Positions 22,757 to 36,484 of a stretch of DNA of 64,000 bases are shown here, one piece after another. The stretch spans positions 11,966,001 to 12,030,000 of the forward strand of contig WHVY01000001.1 in the NCBI GenBank assembly GCA_022266195.1. The letters run 5' to 3'. The notes under the pieces were generated by a model. That model saw only the letters and a list, made by a program, of their open reading frames with translations. It was not told where the DNA came from and searched no databases. Source of the DNA: Tetranychus cinnabarinus (lineage: Eukaryota; Arthropoda; Arachnida; Trombidiformes; Tetranychidae). How positions within the stretch are numbered: position 1 is the first letter of the stretch; each line of letters starts with the position of its first letter. Made by a program: the position numbers and the translations under genes.

Positions 22757-25700
22757 TCATAGCTCGTTTGCTGAGCCTCTCCATGATGTTGGCCCATAAA
22801 TACTGTAAGCAGCCATACTTGATCCAAGATAATCAACCGGTGGGTGAGGAGGCGGTGGTGGTGGATGAGGATGAGCTAAGTGTGGTGAATGTACAGGATG
22901 AGGAAGATGTGATGGAATAATTGAATGGCTTGATCTTATGTGGTGTGTTGGCTGAGAATGATGATGGTGATTGTTGTTATTTTTAGTAATCTCATTGTTA
23001 CCACCAAATTGACGCGAGTTGAATCGATTAAGTTCGTCTTGTGTATCAAATATCATAACAGTAAAAGGAGAACCAGGTACATGTTTGCCAGAGTATTTAA
23101 TCTCAATGGTATAATCTCCAGGCTCTGTCGGGTCATATTTGCATAAAATTATCCGATCATTTTGATTAACTCGTTGCATGTCAGCTCGAAAGGCACCTAA
23201 AAAATATATAAGAAAAGTAATTTTAGCAAGTTGAAAATGGAATGTATAACGATTTAAAATGTTTGCATTTAAACTTTGACATTGTGTTAAAAATAAAACT
23301 GTGTCTTAATATCACTGCAAATTTTTAACCGAACTAATATTTACCTCGTGGACCTCTAATTTGAACCGTTAAATCACCATAACCTGCACCTCTAGTATCA
23401 CAAATAAATCTACTCATGTATAAAGGTAATACTCCGTGTTCAATGCCAGGGCCATGGACTCTAACTTTGGACGCATCAGGTGAACCGGCAATCTTTAAAG
23501 TGAATGGGCTTCCCCTTATATTTTCACCTCCATATTTGATTGTTAATGAATGTTTACCAGGCTCTTGGGGTTTAACAAATAAATTAAAAGTTCCATCCAT
23601 TTGATCCAATAGTTCACAGAAAGCAACTTTGTTTGGACCAATACAGTGAGCAGATAAATCACCTAATGTAATCAGAAAAAAGAACGGAATTAGAAAAAAA
23701 AATTCGAAAAAATCACGTAAAAAATGAACGATTCTAACCTGGTCCAGCTCTTCTTGTATCAATGAATACTTTGATTTCTTGATCGATGGCACCTCCTTTT
23801 AGTCCTTCGCCAGAACACAATACTCTGGAAGCATCACATCGAGGAAGAATAGAGACTTTTAATGGACATCCTTTAACCTGTTTACCGGACCATAAAACAT
23901 TCAACAGATATGTTCCTGTAAAAAAAGTAAAAGCACATTTAGAAAACGCATTTTAAATTGTTTTGAATTTTTAACCAATGAATAGTACCTTGTATTGATG
24001 GAGTGTAGGTGGCTTTAAATATCCTGTCATTTATTTGCGTTACTTTAATAGAAATATCAGCTTTAACACCATTCATTGTTATTTCCGGCGTACCTGGTCC
24101 AGCATCAGTTCCGTCAAGGATAAATTGAGTCTCTTCACCTACTCTAGCTCCAGCAAGACCTTGACCTCTAAGAACTACGGTCGCACATTCATCACCATTA
24201 CGGATAGAGTTGGTTATACCAATCAATGGTGATTTTGGTAATCGTTGATCACCAAAATTCAAACGAATTTGATACTCGCCTGGATTAAAAAGAGAATGAA
24301 AATTGATTAAAATTATTCATAAAAGATTAAATAATCAATACAGAAAATCGATCTACCAACCTTCTAGTTTAGGTGTTAGTGATAATCTAAATTTGTGTGG
24401 AGCAGTTTGTTCAATCATAGCTGGTTCAACTTTATCATCGGGAAACTTAACGAAGCCAGTTAATTTGCCTGTTTTCATAATAATTATGGAAACGTGAAAG
24501 AAATAAAAGATTAAATATTAAAACATGAAATAATTTGCATATTTAACATATTTACCTGGACCAGCTCCGGTCACATCAAAAGAAATGCGCTTCTTTTCAT
24601 TTAATGTTAATAATATTTGCTCTTGTCCGTTGAAAATACTTTCCCAGCCTCCAATTGGACGAACCTGTTCGAGGTTCAATATCTTCGGATGGAATGGTGA
24701 GCCTGAGGATAAAATATACATTAATACATAAACTCAGATTAAAACATTTTCAATGGAAGATAAAAAGTAATAATTTTAAACCAAGTTTTAAATTATATAT
24801 TTCTTCGCTTTGTTTGAATAACTAACCAGGAAGTTCTTTGCGATTCCATAGAACCCGAACATCGAAAATTCCAACCTCAGTCGGGACAAACGAGACTCTG
24901 TAGATTCCATTTGTTTCCTCAATTTCCACTTGTGGTTCTGAATCAGGTCCTGAATAATAATACCGACAAACCAAAAAGAGATAAGTTAATAAACATTTTC
25001 TCGATATTTAACGGTATTAAACTAACCATCAACTCTGACTTCTGGAGAACCTTTCAATTCACGAGCATCAATATTGAATTCAACTGGTTGGTCAACAAAT
25101 CCTAGCTTTAATCCGTTTCCTTCCACAACTGGTAAATTTCCTTCTTGTGCGATGAAAGTAACTGGACTACCAGGAATTTCGATACCACCGAAAGTTATGG
25201 CAATTTTATATTTTCCAGGAACAGTTGGAATAAATTCAATTATTTCACCTTCACCATCAGGAGTTCCTTTCACTTCTATCGGTAAATGTCTTCCAAGTGG
25301 ACTGGTTACCGTAAAATCAAGTTCAGCATATCCAGCATCTTTACGGTTAACTATAATCAAAACAAAAGCATCAAAAGAGTTAAAAAATGTTAAGTGTCAT
25401 TACAAAAACTTAAAAATTACGTACGAGTAAAAAATATCTTTTCATTAACAATGAAATTTGTGGACTTGATTCTTTGAAGGGTAACTTTTGAAGCATCAAA
25501 AACTTCACTAGTAAATGGTGAGCCAGTAATACTGTTATCCTGATAAAGGACATCAATCTTGTGAGGACCTGAATTAATGAAAATAAAATGACAATAAAAT
25601 TATAAGAATAAATCGATTACAACAATTATACAAGATAAAGATTTACCTGTTCGTTGAGGAGTAAACTCTGCCAGTAAACTACCATCTTTTTGTTGATAAC

Positions 25701-28700
25701 ATTTTATATTCAATGGCGATCCATTCGGATCAGTGACAATAACGTCAAAATTTTTGGCAGCAGCAAAGCCTCCAGTTTCAATTAGGAAAGTAGCTGGTTC
25801 CTCGGGAACACAAGATTTCAAAGCTGGCCCATGAACAATGATTGATTTTGTTGGATCACGTATTTCAACCATCTGGGGACAGCCAGGAGCTTGATGATCA
25901 TTGTACCGAACATCGATATAATGTGGTGAATCGACTTTTGGTTTGTAAGAAACCAAGTAAACTCCAGTTGATATTTCCTTAATACAATGAGTTACTTCTG
26001 AATCATTTGACGTTTTAATGTTTACTGATAAATTACCACGACCAGCCCATGTACAATCAACTGTTAATGAAACCAAAGACAAAAAATTAATATAAAAATT
26101 CAAGAATATTTACTTGAAAATTGCTTACTTTTAAATGTTTGCTCGCGACCAACAACTCCATCTTGAACATCAATCAGTTTAACTCGACTAGGATCACAAA
26201 TTTCAATGAAACTCGTTTTCTCAGCGACCAAATTTCCTTTAATGTATTGTTCAATTCGGTGAAGTCCAACTTCTTTTGGAACAAATTCAACCTTAAAAGT
26301 TGAATTATCTCGAGTTACTTTTGATATGATTGGTGTCTTTTGAGGACCTGGACATAAATAAATATAAATGAGTGGTGAAAATCTTGAAACACATGAAATA
26401 ACACAATGAACTAACCAACAACTTTGACTTCCATGGCTGGATCAATGGCGTCAATGATAGCAATATTACTTGAACCAACGAGTCCATTTTTGGGAATAAG
26501 GTCTTTCATCTCTATTTTGAAAGGGCTTCCTAAACAAGAAAGAGATGAAAATCAATAAAAACTGAAACAATAATCAATATTTCACTTGAATCATACCTGG
26601 AACGTCTTCTTCATTAAATATTATTCTGATATAATGAGATATTTTTTCCTGAGGTACAAATGTGACATCATAAAGACCTCTACTTTTCATATCAACCTCA
26701 GGACGGATTCCAGTTTTTCGGTTAGTAACCAGAATCTCAAGGGTTCCTTCACCAGCTTCAACGGCATCGACTAAACAAAAATAAAATGAAAGATAGTTTT
26801 AGTTAACTAATAATTAACTATGTCACAATGATTATTATAAGATGATCACTCACTTTGAAATGTAACGGGTTTACCAACTTCAAATGTATTTAATCCAGAA
26901 ACTTTAACTTTAGAAACATCATAAACATTACAATTAAACGGACATCCATTGATTACTACTCCATCCAATATAATTGTGATTGCATGTGGACCTAAAAGTA
27001 GATGAAACCAGTAAATATAATAAGTTGACTATTCAAAATGTTGGTGATATATTGATCAAAATAAACTAAACTGAAGAAAGATTTTTACAGTTCCATTGCA
27101 AACAGATTCTCATTGACTGTTCAATTGTTCACAATCTAAATCAAAGAACCATGAAATTGTCAACTATTAAGGGTTGGAAATAAGTTGAATAAAAGATTGT
27201 CAAAAGTTCAAGATGAGCCATTCAATAAAATTAATCAAACCCAATCAAATTATTAGCGACATTTAAGGACAACTATTAGTGAAAATAATAATCGACTCTA
27301 ATATTTAGCTCTAATATAATGCAAATTGTCCTAAATTGTCTTATTTGCTTTAATTAGAGGCTAATAAGAAGAAAAATTAAGGATGTTTCAATTGACAATC
27401 GAGACACAAAAAGCCATTCAATTTCTGATCAACTTTTTTGGGTTCATGTTAAATAGAGCTTACAAAGTTATCAAGCAATTTTGGTTGAATCAAAAGGATT
27501 ATAATGATAACTTAAATCATCAATGACTTCACTAAACTGTTTGATTCAGTAAATTCATTAAGTATAACCAATAACTACCAATCAATTCAAACCTTTTAAT
27601 CAATATATTAAGATGATCAGTAAAAAGCTTATTAGAAAAATTAGCTTAAAATGAATGATCAATTCGTTATTCGTTGGTTTCATTCAGAATGATATGATGC
27701 GATTGAATTTCTTACTACTTAAATATCATTCAATATTCAGATTGATTATAATCCAAATAATCAAAGCTAAAAAATTTAATCCAATTTTTAAGATTTCATC
27801 AATTTGCTTATTTCTGATCATCACAAACCTTTTATCAACCAAAATATTTTTAAGCGATTCATAAGCGTCTTTATTTGCAATAATAAATTGATATTATACA
27901 AAAAGTGATCAGAATTAAAAATTTTTCATAATTTCGGATGGCGAAAAGGCCTTCCGAAGATCCTAGCCTCAATGAATCTATCGATTTTGACTGATTATTT
28001 GAATCGAAACAAAGATTTGATTTACTGTCAAATTATATTTTCCCAATCGATTCATCTCAGCTAAAAGTGAAAACAAGAAAAAAATTGTTCTTCCAATTCT
28101 TGTTAGAGTTTCAGAATATTTCCATAAAAAGTTCAAGATCGACATCTATTCTGATTGAACGACATAAACTATTACAACTGTTATGTGGATGAATTTTGTT
28201 GATCAAAACTATGACTCGGTTTCAATAATATTGGTTAAAAGATAAGTCATAATAAAGTATATTTAGGTTTTGAGTAAACATCTGATTGATTGTTCTAGAT
28301 CCATGTTATTTACCTGAATAATAAGCTGATTAACTTGAATCCTCTCAATCATACTGTAAAGAAACATTTTATTTACTAATTTTATAGTCGATTGACATAC
28401 AATCACAACTTTTTCAATCTATTTTTGTTTACTCATTTTTACAATTATGTTTGGCTAGCTTTCAATTCACCTGAAATTTCAAGTGAAATGATAACACGAT
28501 TCATGTAAGCATATCAAGTTTCCTGTAAGTATGCGGTTATACATATAATTTGGGTAAAAATTTTGGGTTAAATTCCTTGATTTATTTATTTTCATGTATA
28601 AACATGTAAATATAAATAAACAAAATAACCATTATTCAACTGAGAAAAGTCATTAATCGTATTTTTATCAAAAAATCAGACGGAAGTAATTGTCATTAAA

Positions 28701-31700
28701 AGAAGTGTTGAGAAAAAAAAATGGGGAAAAATCAGCAAACCTTTCATTTTTTGTTTCATTTTTGCTCGCAAAGTTGACAGTTAACCTGTAAACGCAATCA
28801 TGTCAACAATTGTGATCAAATAAGCTCATAAAGATTGAAGTGAATGAACAAATGAAACAAAATGATTATCTTATAGTTTTTGATTCTAATCAATTACAGT
28901 TGATGGTCAATAATTTTTTGCTAATTTGAAGCAAGTGCATCAGTAAAAGTAATGAGTCGCTATGAATGGTTTATCAAGTAAATTGGCATGAAAATGAAAC
29001 TGAAGATTAAAAATTGATGAACAGTTTAACCCATAAATCGAGTAGGAAGGTTGATTCGCTTAATCTTCAATCACTAACCTTTCCTTTCCATATCTAAACA
29101 ATTTTAAAGATGAACTTGACCGAAATACCTGAAAATGTAAACCTTGATGAAGCAAAAGTTGATCATTTAACCAAAAATAACAGTTCAAAGTTTACCTCAT
29201 TTTTCAAGTTTACATCTTGAATTCTTGAAATGATCTTCAGGATAAAACCAGAAAGAGAGACGGAATGATGATGAAGGGATGAGGAGGAATGAGGAGGGAG
29301 TCAATAAGAAGCTGAGAAAACTGGTTGCAAGGTATGTTAAGCAAATTTTCCGGTCAATGTTCTGTTAATGGACAAGTATTGAGATGTCTTGTTTGATCAT
29401 CATTTTATCACCCTTTTCATCATTTATTGCCTTCCACGTGTAATTAAAATAAGTAATGAACGAGGAGAACTCAATTAACTTCTGTACGATCGATTTAAAT
29501 CAAATGTTTGGTGATCATTTTTGTTGATAAACAAGTTGTTGGATAGCCAATGAAACACACAATCGAGTGTATTAAAACATCAAATATTAAAACAAGATAA
29601 CATCAATAAATTTGATGAAAACAGATTAAAAGTTAAACAGATTTGTAAGTCTCTAATTAGATCAGATTAATACAGTAGGAAATCCGATAATAGATCAAGA
29701 ATAATTTAATATCAAAATAAACAGACAATTTAGGGAATTGTGTCTTACCAATTTCAATGGGCATAAAGTTGACCCTGAAAGATCCTTTGAGTTTCTTGAC
29801 CTCGGCGACCATTTTTTTACCATTATCACCTGCAATTGAATGATGATCAAAAAGAAAGTTGAAAATGAGAAAAGGACCCCCAAAGGTTTGGAGGAGACCA
29901 ACAGTGTTGATTGTCATTGCTGGGAAAAGAGATGTGAATATAAACTTACAAGTTACATGAACGACACAATCTTGAATACGATCGTTTTTATTTTCAATGG
30001 TAAAATCAATTCCTTTGGTTAAAGATGCCATTCGAAGTGCATCTCCAAGTATTACAGACTGAGAACTGTCAATCACTCTAACCATGAAAGGGCTTCCTGG
30101 TAAGTTAATCATGTAAATTGAAATAAGAAAATGAGTCGATTAGAAGAAGATTGTAAAATGTTTTGCTTTTTGTTGCTAAGATGGTTGGAAACATTTATTA
30201 ATGGCAGACTGATAAGACTATTATTATCATCTAACCTGGCACTGATTCTCCGTTGAATTTAACATTAACCATGTGAACATCGGGTTCCATTGGTTTAAAG
30301 TTAACGCGAAATTTGGCATTTCCTTCTTTAATCACATAATTGTGAACATAGCGACCATTAACGGTAACAATTATCTCAAGGTTTCCAGCACCAGCTTGAC
30401 TAGCGTCGACTGTAACAATAACAACAATCACATAATTAGTTTTTATAATAGGAATGGTAATAATAAAACAATTGGTATGAAAGCAAATGAGGAAAAATTA
30501 AAATTGGCCAAAATTTTTACTTGAAAAGGACAGCAATTTTCCAATTTCACCGGCTGATGGTTCGGTGACTTTAACTCTTTTTGCGTCATAAACACGAACC
30601 AAGAATGGACATGAGGAAACTGATTCGCCTCCCAATTTAATATCAATCATATGGTCACCAAGCTCAGTGGGTATAAATGATACTTTATAACCAACTTGTC
30701 CTTCCTCAATCAAATCAAATTTAACAGTCTTACTGGTTCCAGCTGAAAATAAGATAAAATGTAATGAAAAATATGACACATTTGCAAGGTTTATATTATT
30801 TACCGGTAATTGTTATCTGTTTTTCACTTAAAACAGTCCCATTGGTTTCAATGAAAAAGGTAACAAGAGAGTTAACTGGAACTTTGTCTAACCCATCTTT
30901 TTGGACAACAATTTTGGATAAATCTAGAACTGAACAAATGAATGGCGCACCTAAAAAATGGAATCAAATCAACTAATTAATTGGACAATTCAATGGATAG
31001 AGTTGTTGTCATTTACCTTCAACAAGTTCACCATTAAATCTAATATCAATCTGATGGTTTTCAACTTCTTTAGGTAAAAATGTTATGGCATATTGACTTG
31101 AACCCAAAGCTTGAGGTGTTGAAGGCACATTTCCATTGTTAATGATAATCTCAAGATTACCGGGTCCAGCGTTTTTAGCTTCAACTAATCAGTTGATGAT
31201 TGATAGGTTAACAGTAAGTAAAAAAGCAGAAATAGAGAAAATAAAGAAATTGTTAAAATGCGATAAATCAGAAGCAATTGTTTTTTTGATGTTACCAATG
31301 AATGTAACTGGTTTTCCGATCAGAATTTCTTTTGGCATCTCTTTCACCTTTATTTGTTTAATATCGTATATTTTTGTAGCAAATGGTGACCCATTGATTG
31401 GGTTTCCCTTGTATTTTATATCAATATGGTGTTCACCTGAAACAATGAAAAAAAACAGTAAAATTAATTCCAGACCTTTTCGCAGACAACAAAGTTAAGA
31501 AGTAAATAAAGATGTTGGTGTAAAAAAGTTACCGGTAAAATTTGGCAAAAAATCAATTTGAGCTCCAACATCATTTCCAGAAATTTTGGGTATCACTGGA
31601 CCATTAGGACCTACAGATAAACGGATAATGTTAGAAATGTTTTTTTTGGCATAAAATTTCAAATTTTACCTTTAATTGTAACTGAAAGGTCAGCTTCATC

Positions 31701-31801
31701 TGTAACATTGTGAACAATTGCTGTGGCCAATTGATTAACCGGAGCGTAAACCAAAGCAGAACCGGTTACACTTACTTTCTCCATCTCAGCACTGACCATT
31801 G
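22757..31801 (-). CDS. filamin (Ig-repeat part; no actin-binding domain in window)
   Basis: Actin cross-linker and mechanosensor scaffold. 23 exons (minus): 31801-31670, 31610-31533, 31436-31296, 31184-31017, 30950-30804, 30742-30521, 30409-30236, 30096-29950, 29829-29749, 26991-26854, 26770-26597, 26529-26416, 26347-26129, 26060-25647, 25568-25425, 25350-25027, 24949-24827, 24702-24556, 24468-24361, 24279-23989, 23915-23739, 23662-23345, 23196-22757. About 1472 residues with about 15 Ig-FLN repeats, each ending in a GSPF-like motif (INGSPFATKIYD, VPGSPFMVRVID, IRGSPFTLKI). Every intron is phase 1. The first ATG seen is at 31799, two bases inside the exon, but phase suggests upstream coding exons. 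No calponin-homology domain is visible. The last 90 residues are a His/Pro-rich tail. Human filamins have 24 repeats, so this is short or partial. Confidence 0.9.
26992..29748 (-). other. large filamin intron, no gene seen
   Basis: A 2.76-kb intron, far longer than the others in the gene (60-140 bp). AT-rich, with no coding signal on either strand. It could house enhancers or an internal promoter; the sequence itself shows neither. Confidence 0.6.
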
Positions 31802-34655
31802 CTGAATGTGAGAAAGGTTAATTAATTGGGTTTAAATTAAGTTGAAAATGGTTTATTAAAAGCCGTTCAATCTGTTGAAATGAAAGGATAAAAAGAGCAA
31901 TTTAAGTAACCATTTTTTGAAAGATGAACCATTTTTGGTAGACTATTGTGTCAGTCAAGGTTAATTGTACAATTAAAGTAATCTTGTTGTCATTTTTTAT
32001 TTCATGTTTTACAATAAACTAAATTTTCAACAATTTAAAACATTATTCATACTTGTTAACCTTCAGTTTCATTGAAAAATTCAAGGTTCACCTTTTCATG
32101 TAATCAATTTATTGTCACCAACAGAAAGTTATCAGTTTAATCAAAAGGTGTAATATTTGGATTTAACAGTAATGTTTAATTATTCAATTTGATTTACTTT
32201 GATCAAGGTAAAGATTTCATTGTGAGATGTTATTGATTGTCAAGTTGACTAAACATGATTTAAGGTAGTCATTGAAATGCAAGTTGACTAAACATGATTT
32301 AAGGTAGTCATTGAAATGAAGCAAAACCTTCCTTTCATCCTTAATTTGGATAATCATGAAAGTTTAATATGATTAAGCAGATTTTTTTTCTTAATAGTCA
32401 TTGACTTCTTTGATTAACAAGTGAGAAAGCAATTATCTGCTTCTTGTGACTGATTTCACTGAATTAAGTTAATTATAATGTTATGTTGGTATAAATGTTT
32501 TACTTTGGTTGAATAGACAAAATTGTAACCACTAATGATAGTTATTAGATTGAAAGAGTGAGAATCAAGTGAATTATGACAAAATAACAATTAACTGGAG
32601 ATGGTTAGGAAAGTTAAACTTGCAATTTAACTATAAAGTACATCAATTAGACATGATCAACTCTACTAATCAATCATAATAGTATCAAATGGAAATGTTG
32701 ATCGTAACAAAACCGGTTGGCAACAATTAATGGGTAAAATTGAAATCACAGATCAACAATTGCTTTTTCAATGCTCTAATCAAATGTACTTATTTTGAAT
32801 TATCCTGAAAACTGGATTGTTATTGGATTATTATTTGTATAATCAAATGAGAGTTTTAATATTGTTTGAAAATATCTTCAACCTTGAATATTGATTCAGA
32901 TGAAACTCAGACAATTTATGACAATTGAACAAGAAAATTTAAATTATAAGTTGAGTTGTTTGATTAAATTTTTCAATTACATGAATCAAACTAATGTCAA
33001 GACAATTTGCTTTGGTTGTTAGCTTTGAAAAGATTTAGATGAAAAGATGAAAAGCAAAATGATACAAGACGTTCAATGAATGATGTTTGGTCAACCAAAT
33101 GAAATTAACGAATAGTCAAGTAATTGTAAACAATCAACATGAACAATCAGGACAGAATCATGATAACAATGAATGGGATGAACTATTTCACTTTCAGTTT
33201 TTTTACCTGTTAACTGGCTCAGTGATTTTACAGTATTCAAATATAACAATCACCAGAGTCTGAAATGTTATGAATAGATAACATTTATAGTGATTGTAAT
33301 CAAGATTATTAAGAAAGCTATTATTGTCTGATTTCTTAATTAACTTGATATCCTTAAGGTAATACAGTTGGTTTATAAATTGAAAAAAAGCTGAAAATGA
33401 TATTTAACTGCAATCTAAATAGCTATTGGATTGAAACACAGATTTAAATTAAAATAGAGTCGACTTGAAAATTATAATGTCAATGAGCGAAATAGTGAAA
33501 AAAACATTAGAAATGACAATTAATTATTTATAGTAAAAGTAAATCTTGAAATCACTATTTATAGAGCATTAGTTTTGATTACAATTCAAGATTTTGATTA
33601 ACGATACAATGGAAAATTGTAATTAAAGTTATCAACTGTAATTTAGATGGAAATTGTCTTGGAAAACATTGAAAATGAAAATGTAAATTTGATTGTGATG
33701 TCAGGATTGATCAAGTTGAAGCAACTTTTTTGTATTCTCATTGTAAATGAAAGCCAACAGGTTCATTATTGATTATCAAATGTAACAATGTTGATGAATA
33801 GTGAATCGACTCTCAGCATGATGAAATTATGATATATATATAGTTATGAGAAATCGTTATTAAATAAGAAACAAAATAATTTAGTTTGATGAAAAAATGA
33901 GTAAAATGTTGATGTGTTCATTTCAATCAATTTTGTGTGAATAGGCAACAATAACCTTATTTTCAGTCTGTTTCTTGATTGTTCACTTTGATTGTACAAT
34001 TGTAAATATGATGATAATAATACATCTTTTTTAATAAGTGAAACAATCAATGAAATCATTTGCTCACGATTAGGTAAAACATATCATTTTGGAAGCTCAC
34101 AAAATGATCAATAATTACTGTTAACTATTCAAGTTTAACTTGAAACTTGGATTAACAACAATTAACAAAAAACTCATCAGTCACTGACATTAACATTAGG
34201 AAACATTAAAATCATTAAACTTGACAATAGGGTTTGAATTTAGTTGAGATATTCCCTGCTGATTGTATTCATTAATTTACAAGCCAATGATTTTTATTAA
34301 TTCAATATTTTCTAAGATTTCCAGATAGTTGAAGGGTGAACAATTATAATTAACAACTCTACCTTGATTTAAATCTGGTATAACGAATCACAAAGAAAAC
34401 AATTATTCCGACTTTTATTATGTTATTTGAAGTTGCTGAACACACAGAAAAGAAATCTTCTGATTCTTATTTTTTGCCATCAGATTGTTGACCACATTTC
34501 CTGAAATGGCTAACAGCTAAAATTAAATCATTAAAGCTTGGAATTATGATTTGAAAAGATGAGGTTTGAAGAAATGGTGAGTTTCTTGGTTGATACAAAA
34601 GATACATTATGTTGAAGCATAGAGTTTAATATTTCTAACTTAGTGACAACATGGA
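31802..34655. other. upstream of first visible filamin exon; no gene seen
   Basis: 2.85 kb that must hold either filamin upstream intron or its promoter, because the exon at 31801 is preceded by a good acceptor (CCTTTCTCACATTCAG on the minus strand). I find no filamin-like or calponin-homology coding stretch. A 39-bp tandem duplication lies at 32241-32318. Confidence 0.45.
32241..32318. repeat. 39-bp tandem duplication (two perfect units)
   Basis: Units 32241-32279 and 32280-32318 are identical and begin CAAGTTGACTAAACATG. A simple recent slip or duplication in non-coding DNA. Confidence 0.9.
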
Positions 34656-35432
34656 ATGATCAGACAACGTTTAAAACAAGGATTGATTTATGTGATATTC
34701 ATTATGCTTGTTGATCGTGAAGCAGTATGCCAGCAATTATTCACAAACAAGATGAATTTTCATCGTTCCCTGATCAAACCAGAGAAATTGACTTCTTCTA
34801 TTGGTGCTATCCATCAAACAAGATATTTTTACTGGCCATCAGTGTTTGATCATCGTTTCTCGGAAAAACCAATACAATTGATAAATTATTATGATTGGAT
34901 CAATAACAAACCAGTACAATTGTACCAGACCAGTAGTGATTCTTCGGTAGCAGATCGTCGACAATTGGAAACATTTGGCACTCCAGTGCTAATATCGACC
35001 AATTTAGCGACTCAACCAGGTGCAACAGTGAGTCCGTTTACAAGTTCATTTGTTAATTCAGACGGTGATTTGGGTGATCGATGGGATCGAAATGTTTGGT
35101 TTTGGCCATTAATATTAGCAACAGCGTTACCGATAGTTATTGGTGCAATTGTTCTTCCATTGGCTGTTTTTTTCTTGATTGAATTGATTTTCATTCTGTT
35201 AATGATGAGAAACCAAGCTGTTACGGTGACTCCTATTGCTGGACAGAATGGTAATCGGCATCGAACTCGCCGGCAAAAGAGAGATAATCTTTCACAAAAA
35301 TTAATTAAATTGAGTCCAACCATTTATTCAAATCAATATTATCTTGCTACTTATAATAATCAACTCATTGATTTAGTGGAACAACGGTTTCTCCATTCCT
35401 TTGTTAATTACAAATATAGTGATCTTGCTTGA
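34656..35432 (+). CDS. orphan single-pass membrane protein
   Basis: Single exon of 258 residues from ATG at 34656 (MIRQRLKQGLIYVIFIMLV), which looks like a signal peptide or signal anchor. An upstream ATG at 34651 runs into a stop at once. Residues about 25-145 are hydrophilic, with aromatic stretches (TRYFYWPSVFDHRF). Residues about 148-188 form one long or paired hydrophobic segment (WFWPLILATALPIVIGAIVL onward). A very basic patch (RHRTRRQKRD, about 205-215) follows, resembling a proprotein-convertase site or a membrane-proximal basic cluster. No family recognised. Codon use looks normal for the window and the frame is intact, so I take it as real. Confidence 0.6.
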   Translation: MIRQRLKQGLIYVIFIMLVDREAVCQQLFTNKMNFHRSLIKPEKLTSSIGAIHQTRYFYWPSVFDHRFSEKPIQLINYYDWINNKPVQLYQTSSDSSVADRRQLETFGTPVLISTNLATQPGATVSPFTSSFVNSDGDLGDRWDRNVWFWPLILATALPIVIGAIVLPLAVFFLIELIFILLMMRNQAVTVTPIAGQNGNRHRTRRQKRDNLSQKLIKLSPTIYSNQYYLATYNNQLIDLVEQRFLHSFVNYKYSDLA

Positions 35433-36257
35433 TTTGTTTTGAATAAAATTTTGAAACTTTACTGATTTGCTGACTATAAAATTATTTAAACCTTTAGAGA
35501 TCGATGAAAAGTGATCTCGATTGACTTGACAAACTTTTCAATGTTGCATAATGATAATGTTTGATCATTTTATTTACACATAAGATACGAAATAAACTAA
35601 TTAAAATGTTATAATTAAATTTAAAATATGTTTTTTTGTTGGTGTTGGTAATTGAAAAAACAAGCAATTCTAATGTAAAAGAAATTTGTATTTCTTTTGC
35701 ACTTTCTGATGATGATGATCAGTGATAAATAAAGTCAAATTTTGAGATGGCTAAAGATCATGAAGAATCATTGTTAAAACAAAATACTTATAAGAAGACT
35801 TAACAAGATTCAGGTTGAGATGTTCAACAAAATGAACCAGATTATAAACAAAACAGACAAATCATCTTCCTTTTGTGCTTCAATTTTAATTTCAATTGCA
35901 ATTAAAATTATTATCATAAAGAGGTCAAAGTTAATTTTGAGTTTTAATTATGATACAAATGTTGATTTGGCTTCTAAGCTGATTCCAAGTAATTTCAATT
36001 GTTTAACATGATGGGTTGAAATGAGACAATGAAATAGCTGATCATCAATTGTCAATTTGGATTGAATTGAAATTTTTGGGTAAAATTTTGACGTAAAAAA
36101 AGAGGATTTCCTGTAATTTGGGTTAATAAACAATTGATTGTAACCAGTGTAACACAAATCACTAAACATGCTCTTCTTGAATTAGTTCAACAATTAACTG
36201 AAGCCTGTTAGAAAAGGAATGAAAACAATTAACAAAAATAGCTTACAATTAAATTTC
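35433..36257. other. intergenic, no gene supported
   Basis: AT-rich DNA up to the copia target site. Short open frames on both strands lack support. Confidence 0.45.
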
Positions 36258-36262
36258 AATGT

Positions 36263-36484
36263 TGTTAATGGGTACACCCGTCCTTGACCTCACACCCTCT
36301 GACCTTAGGCTATGACCTATTTTGACTAATCCTTTTGTTTACTCTTTGAGTCCTCGTTGTGTCCCTCTTTTTCTTGGGTATATAAACAAGTACCTTTTGA
36401 CCTTTACTTTACTTTCATTTTCTCAATAAACTATTTAAGTATCTCAATCTGAGATCTCAATTTGAGCTTTCATTCCTACTAACA
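36263..36484 (+). repeat. 5' LTR
   Basis: Begins TGTTAATGGG and ends CTACTAACA. It carries a TATA box (TATATAAA, 36379-36386) and a polyadenylation signal (AATAAA, 36425-36430). One copy of the palindrome GAGATCTC lies at 36451-36458. Confidence 0.97.
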
